Shown here in pieces: positions 58,029 to 64,000 of a stretch of DNA of 64,000 nucleotides. Made by a program: the position numbers and the translations under genes. Position 1 is the first letter of the stretch, and each line of letters opens with the position of its first letter. This stretch comes from Thermoactinomyces intermedius (GTDB taxonomy: Bacteria > Bacillota > Bacilli > Thermoactinomycetales > Thermoactinomycetaceae). The notes under the pieces are model-generated. The model was not told the origin of the DNA. It did no database searches and saw only the letters and a program-made list of their open reading frames with translations. Where the stretch lies: NCBI RefSeq assembly GCF_016055025.1, contig NZ_JAECVW010000006.1; one strand, given 5' to 3'.

Positions 58029-59248
58029 TTCACCGTCAACCCTTCCCCGGCTTCCCGGGCAATCCGGATCAGGTCAGCCGCTGAATGTACCAAATGACGC
58101 TGCAGCACCAATTGCCGCCCGATTTCCAAAGCCCTGGTTTCCGCTTCGGCGCGGACAGCCGTGTCTTCGATCGATTCCAAATCCGCCACGGGAGCCAAAC
58201 CAATCACACGCCGCATCATTTTACAACCGGCAAAGCCCGCCGCATCCTGAAGCACCTGGTACAATACATCATCCACATAGCCCGGTACGCACCACATTTC
58301 ATCTTTGACATGCTCTTTCCAAAGTGCCCGAAACGTTTGTTCAAAGCCGCTCCAAATTTTTTCGGCGGTTTCCAGCAGCCAGTTTTGGTAGGTTTCCCTC
58401 TGCTTCCGGTCCCGGGTGTGCGCTTCATGGGAAACAAAAGAAAGGAAGAGATTGGCGATCACAGCCCCCACGTCAAAGCCGATGGGCCCGTAGTAAGCAA
58501 ATTCCGGATCAATCACTTTGGTGCTGTCTTTTTTCACCATGACGGAACCGGTGTGAAGATCCCCGTGCAGCAAAGCTTGTGCCCGGGTCATAAAACTTTC
58601 TTTCAAATGGGCAATTTCTTTTTTCAGGCGGGCATCGTTCCAAATCGCTTCCACCGTTTCCCGGATCAAAGAGTTGAATGAATTGGTTTCGGCATCATAA
58701 TAAGGATCAGTAAACACCAAATCCTCCGTGATCTTACACATTTCCGGATTGATGAAGCGGCGGACCTTCTCCTTTTTTTCCCTGGCATCCAGGTAGTATT
58801 CCGAAGTGAAAAAGAGCGTTTGAGCCAGATATTCCGCCAAATCCTCCGCCAACCGGGGATACACCTCTCCTTTGATCAGCCCTTTCCGCAAAATGATGTG
58901 ATCGGACAAGTCTTCCATCACGGTCAAAGCCAATTGATCATCGTAGAAATAAACGCGAGGCACCAAATCCGGCACCCGTCGGGCCGCCAGCTTCAAGGCT
59001 TCTGCCTCGATGCGGGACCGCTCCAGCGTCAACGGCCATGACTCCCCGACCACCCTGGCATACGGAAGCGCCTGTTTGAAGATGAGGCTCCGTCCGGACG
59101 AACGGTCAGCAATGCGAAAGACCAAATTGAGATTTCCGTCGCCGATTTCCCTGCAGTCCATCTCTGCACCGGGGGCAAACCATTCTTTTTTCGAGTGGGC
59201 ATATTGCACCGCATCTTCTTCCGTCAAAGGTTTATAATTTTCAAACAT
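58025..59248 (-). CDS. mtnK: Methylthioribose kinase
   Basis: 407 aa, aminoglycoside phosphotransferase-like fold. Motifs: DGNLNLVFRI near residue 37, LVPRVYFYDDQLALTVMEDLSDH, and the catalytic LLHGDLHTGSVMV followed by VIDPEFAYYGPIGFDVG. It phosphorylates MTR using ATP. ATG behind GAAGGAGG; 51 bp downstream of mtnD. Confidence 0.95.
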   Translation of the reverse strand: MFENYKPLTEEDAVQYAHSKKEWFAPGAEMDCREIGDGNLNLVFRIADRSSGRSLIFKQALPYARVVGESWPLTLERSRIEAEALKLAARRVPDLVPRVYFYDDQLALTVMEDLSDHIILRKGLIKGEVYPRLAEDLAEYLAQTLFFTSEYYLDAREKKEKVRRFINPEMCKITEDLVFTDPYYDAETNSFNSLIRETVEAIWNDARLKKEIAHLKESFMTRAQALLHGDLHTGSVMVKKDSTKVIDPEFAYYGPIGFDVGAVIANLFLSFVSHEAHTRDRKQRETYQNWLLETAEKIWSGFEQTFRALWKEHVKDEMWCVPGYVDDVLYQVLQDAAGFAGCKMMRRVIGLAPVADLESIEDTAVRAEAETRALEIGRQLVLQRHLVHSAADLIRIAREAGEGLTVK

Positions 59249-59299
59249 CGGTTGTTTCCTCCTTCCTCCGGGAAGTCCCGCACACAGGGCGGGACACCG

Positions 59300-59836
59300 T
59301 CAAGCCGTGAACTCCGGATCTTGATAAGGATGAGCCACCCATCCGGACGGATCGATAAACAGACGCACGGCCACCACTTTCCGGTTCTCCATCAACGTGA
59401 AAAAGTGAGGGGTGTTTTCCGGCACGGAGATCACATCTCCGGGAGAAAGCTCCACATCAAAATAACCGGTTCCTTCTTTTCCTTTAATCGTGAAAATCCC
59501 GTTTCCCGAGACGATGGCCCGCACTTCGTCTTCCGAATGGGTATGCACATTTTCAAACTTCTTCAAAAGCTCATCCAGATTTTCAGTCGCTTCGGACAAC
59601 GCCACCACATCCCATTGGACATAGCCGTTTCGCTTGGCGAGCGATTGGATTTCCTCTTGGTAGGCCTTGAGAATCTCTTCTTGCTCTTCCTCATTCAACA
59701 CAAACTTTTCCCTGAGATGTTCCGGAAGTTTCTCTGTCGGCCATTGTTCATACAACACGCCCTGTTCTTCGAGAAAGGAACGGACTTCTTCTGATTCCAA
59801 CCGTTTTCCCGAATTTCTGATGTAAATTTGCGCCAT
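59300..59836 (-). CDS. mtnD: Acireductone dioxygenase
   Basis: 178 aa cupin. Metal-binding motif HTHSEDEVRAIVSGNGIF with the later His in NTPHFFTL; KFENVHTHSEDEV is typical of ARD. It oxidises the acireductone intermediate toward the methionine precursor ketoacid, with iron. Between mtnB and mtnK. Confidence 0.95.
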   Translation of the reverse strand: MAQIYIRNSGKRLESEEVRSFLEEQGVLYEQWPTEKLPEHLREKFVLNEEEQEEILKAYQEEIQSLAKRNGYVQWDVVALSEATENLDELLKKFENVHTHSEDEVRAIVSGNGIFTIKGKEGTGYFDVELSPGDVISVPENTPHFFTLMENRKVVAVRLFIDPSGWVAHPYQDPEFTA

Positions 59837-59859
59837 GTGAAAAACCCCTTTCCGTCGGT

Positions 59860-60525
59860 CTATTGATTTAAAAGCTGAAGCTTCACCTGATACTCAAACA
59901 AAAACTCAAAAGCTTCCAAATGACGTTTGGCAGCAAATATGCTGTCACCCCATGCATAAATACCGTGATTGCGGATCAAAACCGCAGGAACCCGCGGGTC
60001 GGTCACTTCGCGGACTGCTTGGGCCAAGTCGGGAATCGAGGCATGATTGGGGACAATCGGCACCCGGATCACGGCTCCTTCCTCCCAGATGTTCAACGCC
60101 TTGATAATTTCATGCCCTGAAAAAGAAACATACCCGGCATCCCCGCACTGCTCCGAAATGAGATTATTATGAACAGTATGAATATGGAAGATTGCGCGGC
60201 AGTCTTTTATTTTTTGATAAATCGCCGTGTGAACCAAAGTCTCAGCCGAAGGTTTAAGCCGGGTCGGAAACGCCGGTTTCCCCTCCCGGTCCACCAGCAA
60301 AAAATCCTCCGGGGTATGGACGGTCTTATCTTTTCCGCTGGCCGTAATCGCAATCAGATCCGGTTCCCCCTCTTGGACGTCCATCCGGACCGAAAGGTTT
60401 CCGCTGGTGGCCGGAAACCATCCCCGACGGGCAAAAAGCTCTTTGATCTTTCGCAATTCCTCAAAAGCCCCTTCCACCTTTTCCATTTCCACCCGGATCC
60501 GTTCAGGATGTTCCAGTCGTGTCAA
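59860..60525 (-). CDS. mtnB: Methylthioribulose-1-phosphate dehydratase
   Basis: 221 aa class II aldolase-type enzyme. TTG 60525 is 8 nt after GGGAGGT; a longer reading to 60543 has no site. Family text: RGWFPATSGNLSVR, LVHTAIYQKI, IFHIHTVHNNLIS (metal His pair), and RNHGIYAWGDSIFAAKRHLEAFEFLFE. Overlaps the end of mtnX by 23 bp. Confidence 0.94.
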   Translation of the reverse strand: MTRLEHPERIRVEMEKVEGAFEELRKIKELFARRGWFPATSGNLSVRMDVQEGEPDLIAITASGKDKTVHTPEDFLLVDREGKPAFPTRLKPSAETLVHTAIYQKIKDCRAIFHIHTVHNNLISEQCGDAGYVSFSGHEIIKALNIWEEGAVIRVPIVPNHASIPDLAQAVREVTDPRVPAVLIRNHGIYAWGDSIFAAKRHLEAFEFLFEYQVKLQLLNQ

Positions 60526-61207
60526 ATTGTTTGCACCTCCCATGGCCCCGATGATGGCTCAAAATTTCGATCACATCATAAAACGTGTCAAAAGGCTGGT
60601 GATTCAGCCCCTGCTTACGGCATTGTTCCAGCAAAAAGTCCCGGGCAATCGTAAAATCAGCCAGTTTGGCAGCGGCCAAATCGGTAATGCTGTCTCCGAT
60701 CACAATCCGTTCATACTCCTTTTCATCATAAGAACGGATCACACTGGTTTTGCACATGCCGCAGTCCCCGTCACAATGCTCGTCACAGGGATGCGGCCAG
60801 ACAATGCGAATTGTCTCCCCGCTGAAATCACTGCCATTGCAAAAAATGTCTTCAGCGGGAATCGCAAAGCGGGTCAAAATCGGGTACACGAAGAAGTCGA
60901 TCCCTCCGCTGGTGATCAACAGCCGGATATCATTTGCCCGGCAAAAGCGGATGAAATCTTCAAACCCGGGGCGGATTTCCGCCTGATCCACGGCGTAACG
61001 CACAATCTCTTCTTTTTTTGCCGTGGAAAGAAGCGAAAACATTTGCCCCACCCCCTGCCGGATACTGATGCGTCGGGCGAGGATGTCGTCTTTCAGCGCT
61101 TCCCAGCCGGGCGGGTCAAAATGCTTGAAAAGGTTGACGATGTTATCCTGATTGGTGATTGTTCCGTCAAAATCACAGAAAATCACCTGTTTCAACGAAG
61201 ACGTCAT
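60503..61207 (-). CDS. mtnX: 2-hydroxy-3-keto-5-methylthiopentenyl-1-phosphate phosphatase
   Basis: 234 aa HAD phosphatase from ATG 61207, behind GGGGGAG; it overlaps mtnW by 4 bp. HAD motif 1 DFDGTITNQDN, motif 2 LLITSGG, and motif 3/4 IGDSITDLAAAKLA are visible. It dephosphorylates the enol intermediate made by MtnW. An mtnW/mtnX pair (not mtnC) is the Bacilli arrangement. Confidence 0.93.
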   Translation of the reverse strand: MTSSLKQVIFCDFDGTITNQDNIVNLFKHFDPPGWEALKDDILARRISIRQGVGQMFSLLSTAKKEEIVRYAVDQAEIRPGFEDFIRFCRANDIRLLITSGGIDFFVYPILTRFAIPAEDIFCNGSDFSGETIRIVWPHPCDEHCDGDCGMCKTSVIRSYDEKEYERIVIGDSITDLAAAKLADFTIARDFLLEQCRKQGLNHQPFDTFYDVIEILSHHRGHGRCKQFDTTGTS

Positions 61208-62427
61208 GTGATACTCCCCCATTTGTCCAACGCCTGCTTTAATTCCGGGGAATCTTGGGCCGCTTCTTCCAACGGACGCCCTTTTACCGCAGCGCCGATC
61301 GCTTCGACAAATGCTTTTCCCCCTGCCGTCGAGCCTTGCGGATGGCCGTGAATGCCCCCGCCTGCATTGACGATGAGATCCGTTCCAAAATCCCGTACCA
61401 TGGCCGGCACCAACCCCGGATGAATGCCGGCCGACGGGGACGGAAGGGATGGCCGGTGAACGGTGGAAGGTTGACGCAAGTTTTCAGCCACTTGGAGCGC
61501 ATCCTCTTTCGGCATGGCCACCGAACCATAAGGCGAAGGATACAACACCATGTCCGCTCCGGCCCATCGCAACAATTTTCCCAACAGCAGCGGCGAACTC
61601 AAACCGTAATCATCAGAGGCGCAAACCGCTCCCGCAAAAGCCGGGTGAGCCATGACCGGCACATGGATATCGGGATCCTCTGCCAACCGGTGGAGAATAT
61701 CCAGCCCGTAAGGAACCGCGTTTAAGAGGAAACAGTCCGCCCCTTGTTCTGCCAAACGCTTGGCTTTGTCGGCCAGTTGTGTCACCGGGCCGGTCAGGTT
61801 GACCGCATACCAAGTTTTTTTCCCGGTCCGTTCTTCCTTCTCCCGGTTGATCCTTTTGAAAATGCGGACTCTTTCTTCGGCAGGTGCATAATCCTCCCGG
61901 AAGAAAATCTCATCATCTTTGACCAGATCCACCCCGCCATCCACTTGTTGTTGATAAGCTTCCTCCAACTCATCCAATGTCATGCCGATGCATTGTTTAA
62001 AAATGCTCATCAACAGCGGACGGCCGGATACATCCAACTTTTGGCGGATGCCTTCGATTCCGAATTTGGGACCGGGAAACGCGTCCAAAAACGAATCGGG
62101 TGCTTCAATATCCAAGCACTTGATTTTTCCGTCCAAAGACAACTTGCCGAACACCGTGGTCAAAAGAGCGGGAAAATCCGGTGTCAGATTGCGGAGCGGA
62201 TACCCGATTTTGCAAAGGGCACGCGGTTCTCCGTCCTTTCCCGGTGCCAGCCCGGTCACCTCAATCACTTCACCGAGATGGGCCGCCATCTGTTTTTTCC
62301 GGGTCTCCGGCAACTCCGTCCAAGTTCCCGCCGTCAAACCGACAGCAATGCTTTTGGCTTTTTTGTGGAAATCATGCTTCCCCTGAATCAGATAGGTCGC
62401 AATGATATACTCCCGATCGGTTGCCAC
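61204..62427 (-). CDS. mtnW: 2,3-diketo-5-methylthiopentyl-1-phosphate enolase (RuBisCO-like protein)
   Basis: 407 aa from GTG 62427, after GAGGGATGG. RuBisCO-like large subunit: GGVDLVKDDEIFFREDY carries the lysine that is carbamylated in this family, with MAHPAFAGAVC and VNAGGGIHGHPQGSTAGGKAFVEAIGAA at the phosphate site. It is a tautomerase/enolase, not a carboxylase. First gene of the operon; the SAM riboswitch lies upstream. Confidence 0.95.
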   Translation of the reverse strand: MATDREYIIATYLIQGKHDFHKKAKSIAVGLTAGTWTELPETRKKQMAAHLGEVIEVTGLAPGKDGEPRALCKIGYPLRNLTPDFPALLTTVFGKLSLDGKIKCLDIEAPDSFLDAFPGPKFGIEGIRQKLDVSGRPLLMSIFKQCIGMTLDELEEAYQQQVDGGVDLVKDDEIFFREDYAPAEERVRIFKRINREKEERTGKKTWYAVNLTGPVTQLADKAKRLAEQGADCFLLNAVPYGLDILHRLAEDPDIHVPVMAHPAFAGAVCASDDYGLSSPLLLGKLLRWAGADMVLYPSPYGSVAMPKEDALQVAENLRQPSTVHRPSLPSPSAGIHPGLVPAMVRDFGTDLIVNAGGGIHGHPQGSTAGGKAFVEAIGAAVKGRPLEEAAQDSPELKQALDKWGSIT

Positions 62428-62497
62428 TTGCCATCACCATCCCTCAATCAATGATGCTTTACCATACAGCGGTACCCGCCCGTTTATGCCGGGTAAT

Positions 62498-62536
62498 GAA
62501 AAAAATCCCTTTCTGCACAGATGCAAAAAGGGATAA
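62498..62536 (-). terminator. Riboswitch-controlled terminator upstream of mtnW
   Basis: On the minus strand ATCCCTTTTTGC-ATCTGT-GCAGAAAGGGAT stem followed by TTTTTTTC; lies between the S-box and mtnW and is expected to form when SAM is bound. Confidence 0.88.
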
Positions 62537-62557
62537 ATCGATCTATCATTATCACCT

Positions 62558-62690
62558 TCTCTCATCTGTCAGAACCGCTCCGTGTCCTGCAGGAATTGGC
62601 ACCTTTCTGCTTCAAGCAGATGGTTGCCGAGGCTTCCTCGGGCCTGTCCCTCCACCTCTCTGGATAAGAGAATCTGATCCGTTTATTCAG
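62558..62690 (-). ncRNA. SAM-I riboswitch (S-box) of the mtn operon
   Basis: Canonical S-box text on the minus strand: CTCTTATCCAGAGAGGTGGAGG, then GGGACAGGCCC-GAGGAAGCCTCGGCAACC, AAGGTGCCAATTCCTGCAG and CTGACAGATGAGAG. The paired ends CTCTTAT / ATGAGAG close the aptamer. It sits directly before a T-run terminator. Established role: SAM binding stops transcription of methionine-related genes. Confidence 0.95.
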
Positions 62691-62707
62691 TTTTCATCAG
62701 TTTCTTT

Positions 62708-62736
62708 AATTTAGCATATAATTTTTAAGGAATCAA
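62708..62736 (-). promoter_or_regulatory. Predicted promoter of the S-box transcript
   Basis: On the minus strand TTGATT (62736-62731), a 17-bp spacer and TAAATT (62713-62708). Confidence 0.55.
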
Positions 62737-62780
62737 TAATTTTGATTTAAATTTTTCATTTGATTTTTGAATAAACAAGT

Positions 62781-62814
62781 AAGCGCCGGAATGCTCACAC
62801 TCCGGCGCTTTTCT
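62781..62814. terminator. Hairpin between the mtn leader and the YhfK-like gene
   Basis: Arms AAGCGCCGGA / TCCGGCGCTT with 10 nt between. The T run is good on the plus strand (TTTTCTTTG) and poor on the minus strand. Confidence 0.6.
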
Positions 62815-62819
62815 TTGGG

Positions 62820-63458
62820 TCACAAGTTATTTAAAGCCTCTTGAATCGGTTGATCCCCTGTGACCAGATCAAACGAACGGCGATAAGTATTTTCATGTTC
62901 CAATGCTTCCGCCACGACTCTCGCCACATCAGCCCTCGGAATGGAAGCCGGTTGATCGATATGTTCACGGAGCAAGACCGTACCTTTGGCCGGGTCGTTT
63001 GTCAAGGCTCCGGGGCGAATGATGGTGTAATTGAGGGAACTGTTGCGCAATCGTTCATCTGCCCTTTTTTTGGCAACCAGATAATGGCGGATGGAATCCG
63101 GCCCTTTTTCCGGTTGATCCGCCCCGATGGAACTGATCATCACAAACCGACCGACTTGATGCTGTTCAGCAGCCTCAATTGCCTTGAAGGCCCCGTCCAG
63201 GTCCACCAAAATGGTTTTATCCGGACCGGTGTGACCGCCTGAACCGGCTGAAAATATGATTCCGTCCATACCCTCTGCCCAATGGGAAAAATCTTTTTCC
63301 AAATCGCCGATGACCACCTCATCCGCGCCCAGTCTTTGAATGACCGGCACTTGTTCTTCTTTGCGGACCATCGCCCGGAGGTGATGAGGCGTTTCTTTCA
63401 ACAGCGATACCAATTTCCTGCCGATTTTTCCATTGGCGCCAAGGAGCAAAATATTCAT
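62820..63458 (-). CDS. NAD(P)-binding SDR-type protein (YhfK-like)
   Basis: 212 aa from ATG 63458, 8 nt after AAAGGGAG; the frame to 63554 has no site. Rossmann opening NILLLGANGKIGRKLVSLL with the GxxGxxG-like pattern, FVMISSIGAD and YTIIRPGALT match atypical short-chain dehydrogenases such as B. subtilis YhfK. Substrate unknown. It is divergent from the gene at 63636. Confidence 0.8.
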   Translation of the reverse strand: MNILLLGANGKIGRKLVSLLKETPHHLRAMVRKEEQVPVIQRLGADEVVIGDLEKDFSHWAEGMDGIIFSAGSGGHTGPDKTILVDLDGAFKAIEAAEQHQVGRFVMISSIGADQPEKGPDSIRHYLVAKKRADERLRNSSLNYTIIRPGALTNDPAKGTVLLREHIDQPASIPRADVARVVAEALEHENTYRRSFDLVTGDQPIQEALNNL

Positions 63459-63635
63459 GTTACCAGACTCCCTTTGATTGATGTTTCTTTTGTCACCATA
63501 TGAACCTTTCCACCCGGACTCCCCCCCGTCAAACCTCTTTATGGTTAATTTCACATTTCCCCTTGTTCCTGATTCAATCTTTTTTTATAATGATCCCAGA
63601 ACATATGTTCGATATCTTGTGGTGGGGGAGTCGCT

Positions 63636-64000
63636 ATGCAATATCAGCCTGAAAAACTTTTGGATCTTGCGCATTTTTTGCTTCCCAATGATCCAACCTT
63701 GGCCGAAGAAGTCAATTTTTGCATAAAAAATCCCAAAGAATATTTATTAACCACGATGATGATGGATTCCGTCCCTCTTAGTAATCTTCCCTGGTTTGCA
63801 TTGATTCACTCTTTGAAACAGCGAAATTTGATTTTCACATTCGACGAATCCCTCATCTCCGCCTGGTTCAGCACCAAACACGACAAAAAGTCCAAACGGT
63901 TTGCATGGGTGATCCGTGACGGCAAATGGAACGAAAGCCATTTCGCTTCTTCGGACCCGGTCAGCCATCCTTATGTCCGTTTTTTCTTTCAATTAGCCAA
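63636..64000 (+). CDS. Hypothetical protein, N-terminal part (cut by right edge)
   Basis: ATG 63636 follows GGGGGAG. The frame stays open to the window end, giving at least 121 residues: QYQPEKLLDLAHFLLPNDPTLAEEVNF, then CIKNPKEYLLTTMMMDSVPLSNLPWFALIHSL and a Phe/Ser/His-rich tail. No family recognised. Confidence 0.6.
   Translation, partial: MQYQPEKLLDLAHFLLPNDPTLAEEVNFCIKNPKEYLLTTMMMDSVPLSNLPWFALIHSLKQRNLIFTFDESLISAWFSTKHDKKSKRFAWVIRDGKWNESHFASSDPVSHPYVRFFFQLA

Noticed and set aside
1..64000. CRISPR arrays, tRNA or rRNA genes and insertion sequences
   Set aside because: No repeat-spacer pattern, cloverleaf, rRNA-like stretch or transposase was found by reading; short repeats such as QSEPGGL are coding.

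Overview
The window reads as the chromosome of a low- to mid-GC Gram-positive bacterium of the Bacillales, and several features suggest a Thermoactinomycetaceae-like relative. This placement is inferred from gene content: a sufCDSUB operon, the acetylated dap pathway (dapH/dapL), a SAM-riboswitch-controlled mtn methionine-salvage operon, yunC/yunD/yunF, yfkAB, a YneK-like gene, a bpsA/bpsB-like type III polyketide pair, strong AGGAGG-type ribosome binding sites and frequent TTG/GTG starts. No rRNA, tRNA, IS element, integrase or CRISPR array was seen.

Layout. 1-3.5 kb: a peptide ABC transporter (substrate-binding protein cut by the left edge, then two ATPases). 3.7-8.6 kb: pdxK, a two-domain ThyX-like protein with degenerate motifs, a small toxin-antitoxin pair and an alanine/sodium symporter. 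8.6-10.2 kb: an isoprenylcysteine-methyltransferase-like protein and a type III polyketide synthase whose ribosome binding site lies in a perfect hairpin. 10.3-22.3 kb: an eleven-gene minus-strand operon encoding a conjugation-like type IV secretion apparatus (VirB4-like, TcpC-like, TcpE-like, VirB6-like and coupling-type ATPase proteins plus a transglycosylase/M23 wall hydrolase) headed by an LPDTA wall-anchored protein and its own class D-like sortase. No relaxase or integrase is visible in the window.

22.7-30.7 kb: a FosA/FosB-like VOC protein, a DUF3891 protein, BluB, YfkAB, two tiny paralogous membrane peptides (31 and 29 aa), a YneK-like protein, a cold-shock protein with a long leader, and yunC/yunD/yunF. 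30.9-38.2 kb: a JAMM-like protein lacking one metal ligand, pncB, the glyoxylate shunt (aceA and malate synthase) behind a pair of matching palindromes, an AI-2E-type transporter and a YihY-type protein.

38.4-40.0 kb is the most striking locus: an HTH-TPR (RRNPP-type) regulator overlaps a gene for a secreted 73-aa precursor carrying four exact copies of QSEPGGL, the last at the C-terminus. This looks like a receptor plus multi-copy signalling peptide. 40.1-43.3 kb: dapH, an ArgD-like aminotransferase and dapL. 43.4-46.7 kb: two PII-like and two DUF1538 membrane protein genes, flanked by two paralogous DUF4870-like genes. 46.7-52 kb: the suf operon. 52.5-56.9 kb: small orphan genes, a CBS protein, an AhpD-like protein, a DMT transporter and a TlpA-like redoxin. 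57-62.7 kb: a complete mtnW-X-B-D-K-A operon under an S-box. 62.8 kb to the end: a YhfK-like reductase and a gene cut by the right edge.

Working together: the mtn operon recycles methylthioribose under SAM control; dapH, the aminotransferase and dapL supply diaminopimelate; the suf operon supplies Fe-S clusters to enzymes such as YfkAB. The peptide transporter could re-import the QSEPGGL peptides, but that is inference. No pathway link ties the secretion operon to the polyketide pair; they only share strand and adjacency.
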